From contig PMZN01000113.1 in NCBI GenBank assembly GCA_003170375.1, positions 1 through 5,240 on the forward strand: DNA of 5,240 nt, given 5' to 3'. Origin of the DNA: Acidimicrobiaceae bacterium. GTDB taxonomy: Bacteria > Actinomycetota > Acidimicrobiia > Acidimicrobiales > Bog-793. Of this stretch, positions 3,713 to 5,240 are shown piece by piece. The notes under the pieces are model-generated. The model worked only from the letters and a program-made list of their open reading frames with translations. It had not been told where the DNA came from and did no database searches. Positions within the stretch are counted from its first letter, which is position 1; every line of letters starts with the position of its first letter. The position numbers and the translations under genes were made by a program.

Positions 3713-5240
3713 GCGCTCGTCAGGGGGTCTTGCCTCTCGCGCCCGGCAAGCGGCGAGACCTCCACGCCGGCGAGCCGGGCGACCGGCGCGGGAAGCCACC
3801 AATTCCAGCGTCCCAGCAGCGCCATCAGGCTCGGCATCAAAAGGCCACGGACGATCGTCGCATCGAGCAGGACTCCGAGCGCGAGCCCGGCGCCGAGCTC
3901 CTGCAAGCCGGCCACGTGCCCGGCCACGAGCCCGGAGACGGCCGCGACCATGATCAAAGCCGCGGCGCTGACTACCCGGCCCGTGTGCGTGAGCCCGTCT
4001 GTCACGGCGCGTGTGTTGTCACCGCAGTTGTCCCATGACTCCCGCATGCGCGTGACGAAGAAGACCTCGTAGTCCATCGAGAGGCCGAAGAGCATCGCGA
4101 AGAGGAAGATCGGGACCCACCCCTCGATCTGAGAGACGCGGTAGAGGCCGAGCACGTCGGCTCCGATGCCGAAGCGGAAGATCACGACGAGCAGTCCGTA
4201 GGCCGCGGCAACGGAGACCGCGTCGAGGAGCACGGCCATGAGCGGCAGCAGGAGGGAACGGAACGCGCGCAGCAGCACGAGGTAGGCGAGTGCCAGGACG
4301 AGGAGAACGATCCAGGGAAAGCTTCCGTAGACGCGCGTGAGGAAGTCGGCCCCCTGAGCCGGCGCACCGCCGACGTAGACGCGCAGGCTCGACGGGAAAT
4401 GGGCGCCGGGAAGGAACTGAGAACGGATCTGGTGCACGAGCTTCTGGGTCGCCTCTTGACCGAAGTCGTGCCGCCCGACGACGATCATGCGACGGTACCG
4501 GCCGGACGAGTCGACGTAGGGCGCCCGCGAACCGATCGCAACGACGAAGACCTCGGGATCGTTGAGAAGCTCGTGGGCGAGCCGGAGCGTCGCAGCGGAG
4601 ATCGCCGGCGCGGTCGCCCTGCCCGGAGCGCCGGCATCGAGGACGACTTCGATCGGAGTGATCACTCCGGGGCCGATCCGATGGCGCAGGAGGGCCAGAG
4701 CGCGGGCGGACTGGATGTTCTGTGGGATCGCGACAACCGACCCCGGTGTGAGCTGGAGCCAGACAGCCGGCATAGCCGCTGCGACGAGCACGGCAACTGA
4801 GCCGGCCAACACGACGATCGGGCGGCGCATGACCATGCGCGCGAGCCGCGACCAGAGCCCGCGCTCGCCGACACGCGTTGCCCCGGGACGGGAAGCGCGA
4901 ACCGTCTGCATGCCGTGGCGCCCGAGCAGCGACAGGAGGGACGGCTGCAGCGTGAGCGCGGCGACGACCGAGACAAGCGGGACAACAAGGCCTGCGAAGC
5001 CGAGGGAGCGGACGAACGGCACCGGGACGATGAGGACGACCGAGAGGCCGATGGCAACCGCGACGCCCGAGAAGAGCACCGTTCGGCCGGCACTTGCCAT
5101 CGTGGCCACGATCGCGTCGTCCACCGGTCGTTCCTCGTCCGCCAGCTCGTGTCTGAACCTGTGCACGATCAAGAGCGAATAGTCGACCGCGAGCCCGAGC
5201 CCGATGAGCTGGACGAGGTTCGGGACATAGAGCACCATCA
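3709..5240 (-). CDS. MMPL/RND-superfamily transporter, N-terminal part cut by window edge
   Basis: This is the C-terminal 509 residues or so of an MmpL-type inner-membrane exporter. Such proteins use the proton gradient to move lipids or other hydrophobic molecules across the envelope. Numbering from the Met codon at 5238, GLAVDYSLLIVHRFR (residues 15-29) carries the first Asp-Tyr pair (D19-Y20). GLSMDYEVFFVTRMRE (385-400) carries the second (D389-Y390). These correspond to the paired DY residues that form the proton relay in mycobacterial MmpL3. Several membrane segments lie at about 7-27, 52-72, 78-100 and 140-160. A periplasmic porter domain follows (about 161-305), then further segments at about 308-470. 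The tail has the typical GRWNWWLP (476-483). Families of this kind usually have about 700 residues or more, so about 200 N-terminal residues, with the first periplasmic domain, lie to the right. The true start is not visible; Met at 5238 is internal. The gene converges on the Ig-like gene with 7 bases between stops. The substrate is unknown. Confidence 0.95.
   Translation of the reverse strand, partial: MVLYVPNLVQLIGLGLAVDYSLLIVHRFRHELADEERPVDDAIVATMASAGRTVLFSGVAVAIGLSVVLIVPVPFVRSLGFAGLVVPLVSVVAALTLQPSLLSLLGRHGMQTVRASRPGATRVGERGLWSRLARMVMRRPIVVLAGSVAVLVAAAMPAVWLQLTPGSVVAIPQNIQSARALALLRHRIGPGVITPIEVVLDAGAPGRATAPAISAATLRLAHELLNDPEVFVVAIGSRAPYVDSSGRYRRMIVVGRHDFGQEATQKLVHQIRSQFLPGAHFPSSLRVYVGGAPAQGADFLTRVYGSFPWIVLLVLALAYLVLLRAFRSLLLPLMAVLLDAVSVAAAYGLLVVIFRFGIGADVLGLYRVSQIEGWVPIFLFAMLFGLSMDYEVFFVTRMRESWDNCGDNTRAVTDGLTHTGRVVSAAALIMVAAVSGLVAGHVAGLQELGAGLALGVLLDATIVRGLLMPSLMALLGRWNWWLPAPVARLAGVEVSPLAGRERQDPLTSA
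4654..4669. repeat. Perfect 16-base palindrome inside the MMPL gene
   Basis: CGGAGTGATCACTCCG is its own reverse complement. It sits in the part coding for the periplasmic domain (around residues 190-195 of the visible protein). A palindrome this long is uncommon by chance in a window of this size, but the coding sequence alone may explain it. Confidence 0.5.

Noticed and set aside
2411..4072. A 553-codon open frame on the plus strand
   Set aside because: It overlaps the Ig-like gene and the end of the MMPL gene in another frame. Its translation is rich in Arg, His and Gly without domain sense, as expected from a shadow frame in GC-rich DNA.
4399..5182. Plus-strand open frames of 133 and 206 codons
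   Set aside because: They are antisense to the MMPL transporter and have low-complexity Arg/Thr/Ser translations.
1..5240. tRNA, rRNA, CRISPR, insertion sequence or phage signatures
   Set aside because: None was seen by eye on either strand; coding sequence and the short control regions account for nearly the whole window.

Overview
This is a GC-rich window with long open frames, an MmpL-type transporter and a TetR-family regulator. Together these suggest an actinobacterium, perhaps a deep-branching or uncultured lineage such as Thermoleophilia or Acidimicrobiia. That placement is inference from base composition and gene style; no phylogenetic marker gene is present.

Layout, left to right. 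(1) Positions 600 to 1, minus strand: a TetR-family repressor with a GTG start. Its last few codons run off the left edge. (2) Positions 601-709: a compact divergent control region. It holds a good sigma-70-type promoter firing rightwards (TTGACG, 17 bases, TACTAT) with inverted repeats over the -35, the -10 and the expected start point. (3) Positions 710-1240 and 1275-1877, plus strand: two small exported proteins 34 bases apart, probably one transcript, closed by a very long intrinsic terminator (18 perfect base pairs plus a near-perfect extension, then six T). (4) Positions 1958-2069: a leader with weak promoter-like and operator-like sequence. (5) Positions 2070-3701, plus strand: a 543-residue exported protein made of two tandem copies of a two-module, Ig-like beta unit. 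(6) Positions 5240 to 3709, minus strand: the C-terminal two thirds of an MMPL/RND-superfamily transporter whose start lies beyond the right edge. It converges on the previous gene, and both stop codons lie inside one 15-base inverted repeat.

How the genes may work together. The TetR protein most likely represses its own gene and the divergent pair of exported proteins. The large Ig-like protein follows in the same direction but behind a strong terminator, so it probably has its own promoter. Three consecutive exported proteins of no family I can name, next to a TetR regulator and an envelope transporter, could form an uncharacterised cell-surface module. Only the regulator-operator layout and the export signals are visible. 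A functional link to the MMPL transporter is speculative, because it is convergent and not co-transcribed.

I saw no rRNA, tRNA, CRISPR array, insertion sequence or integrase. No gene-free stretch exceeds 300 bases.
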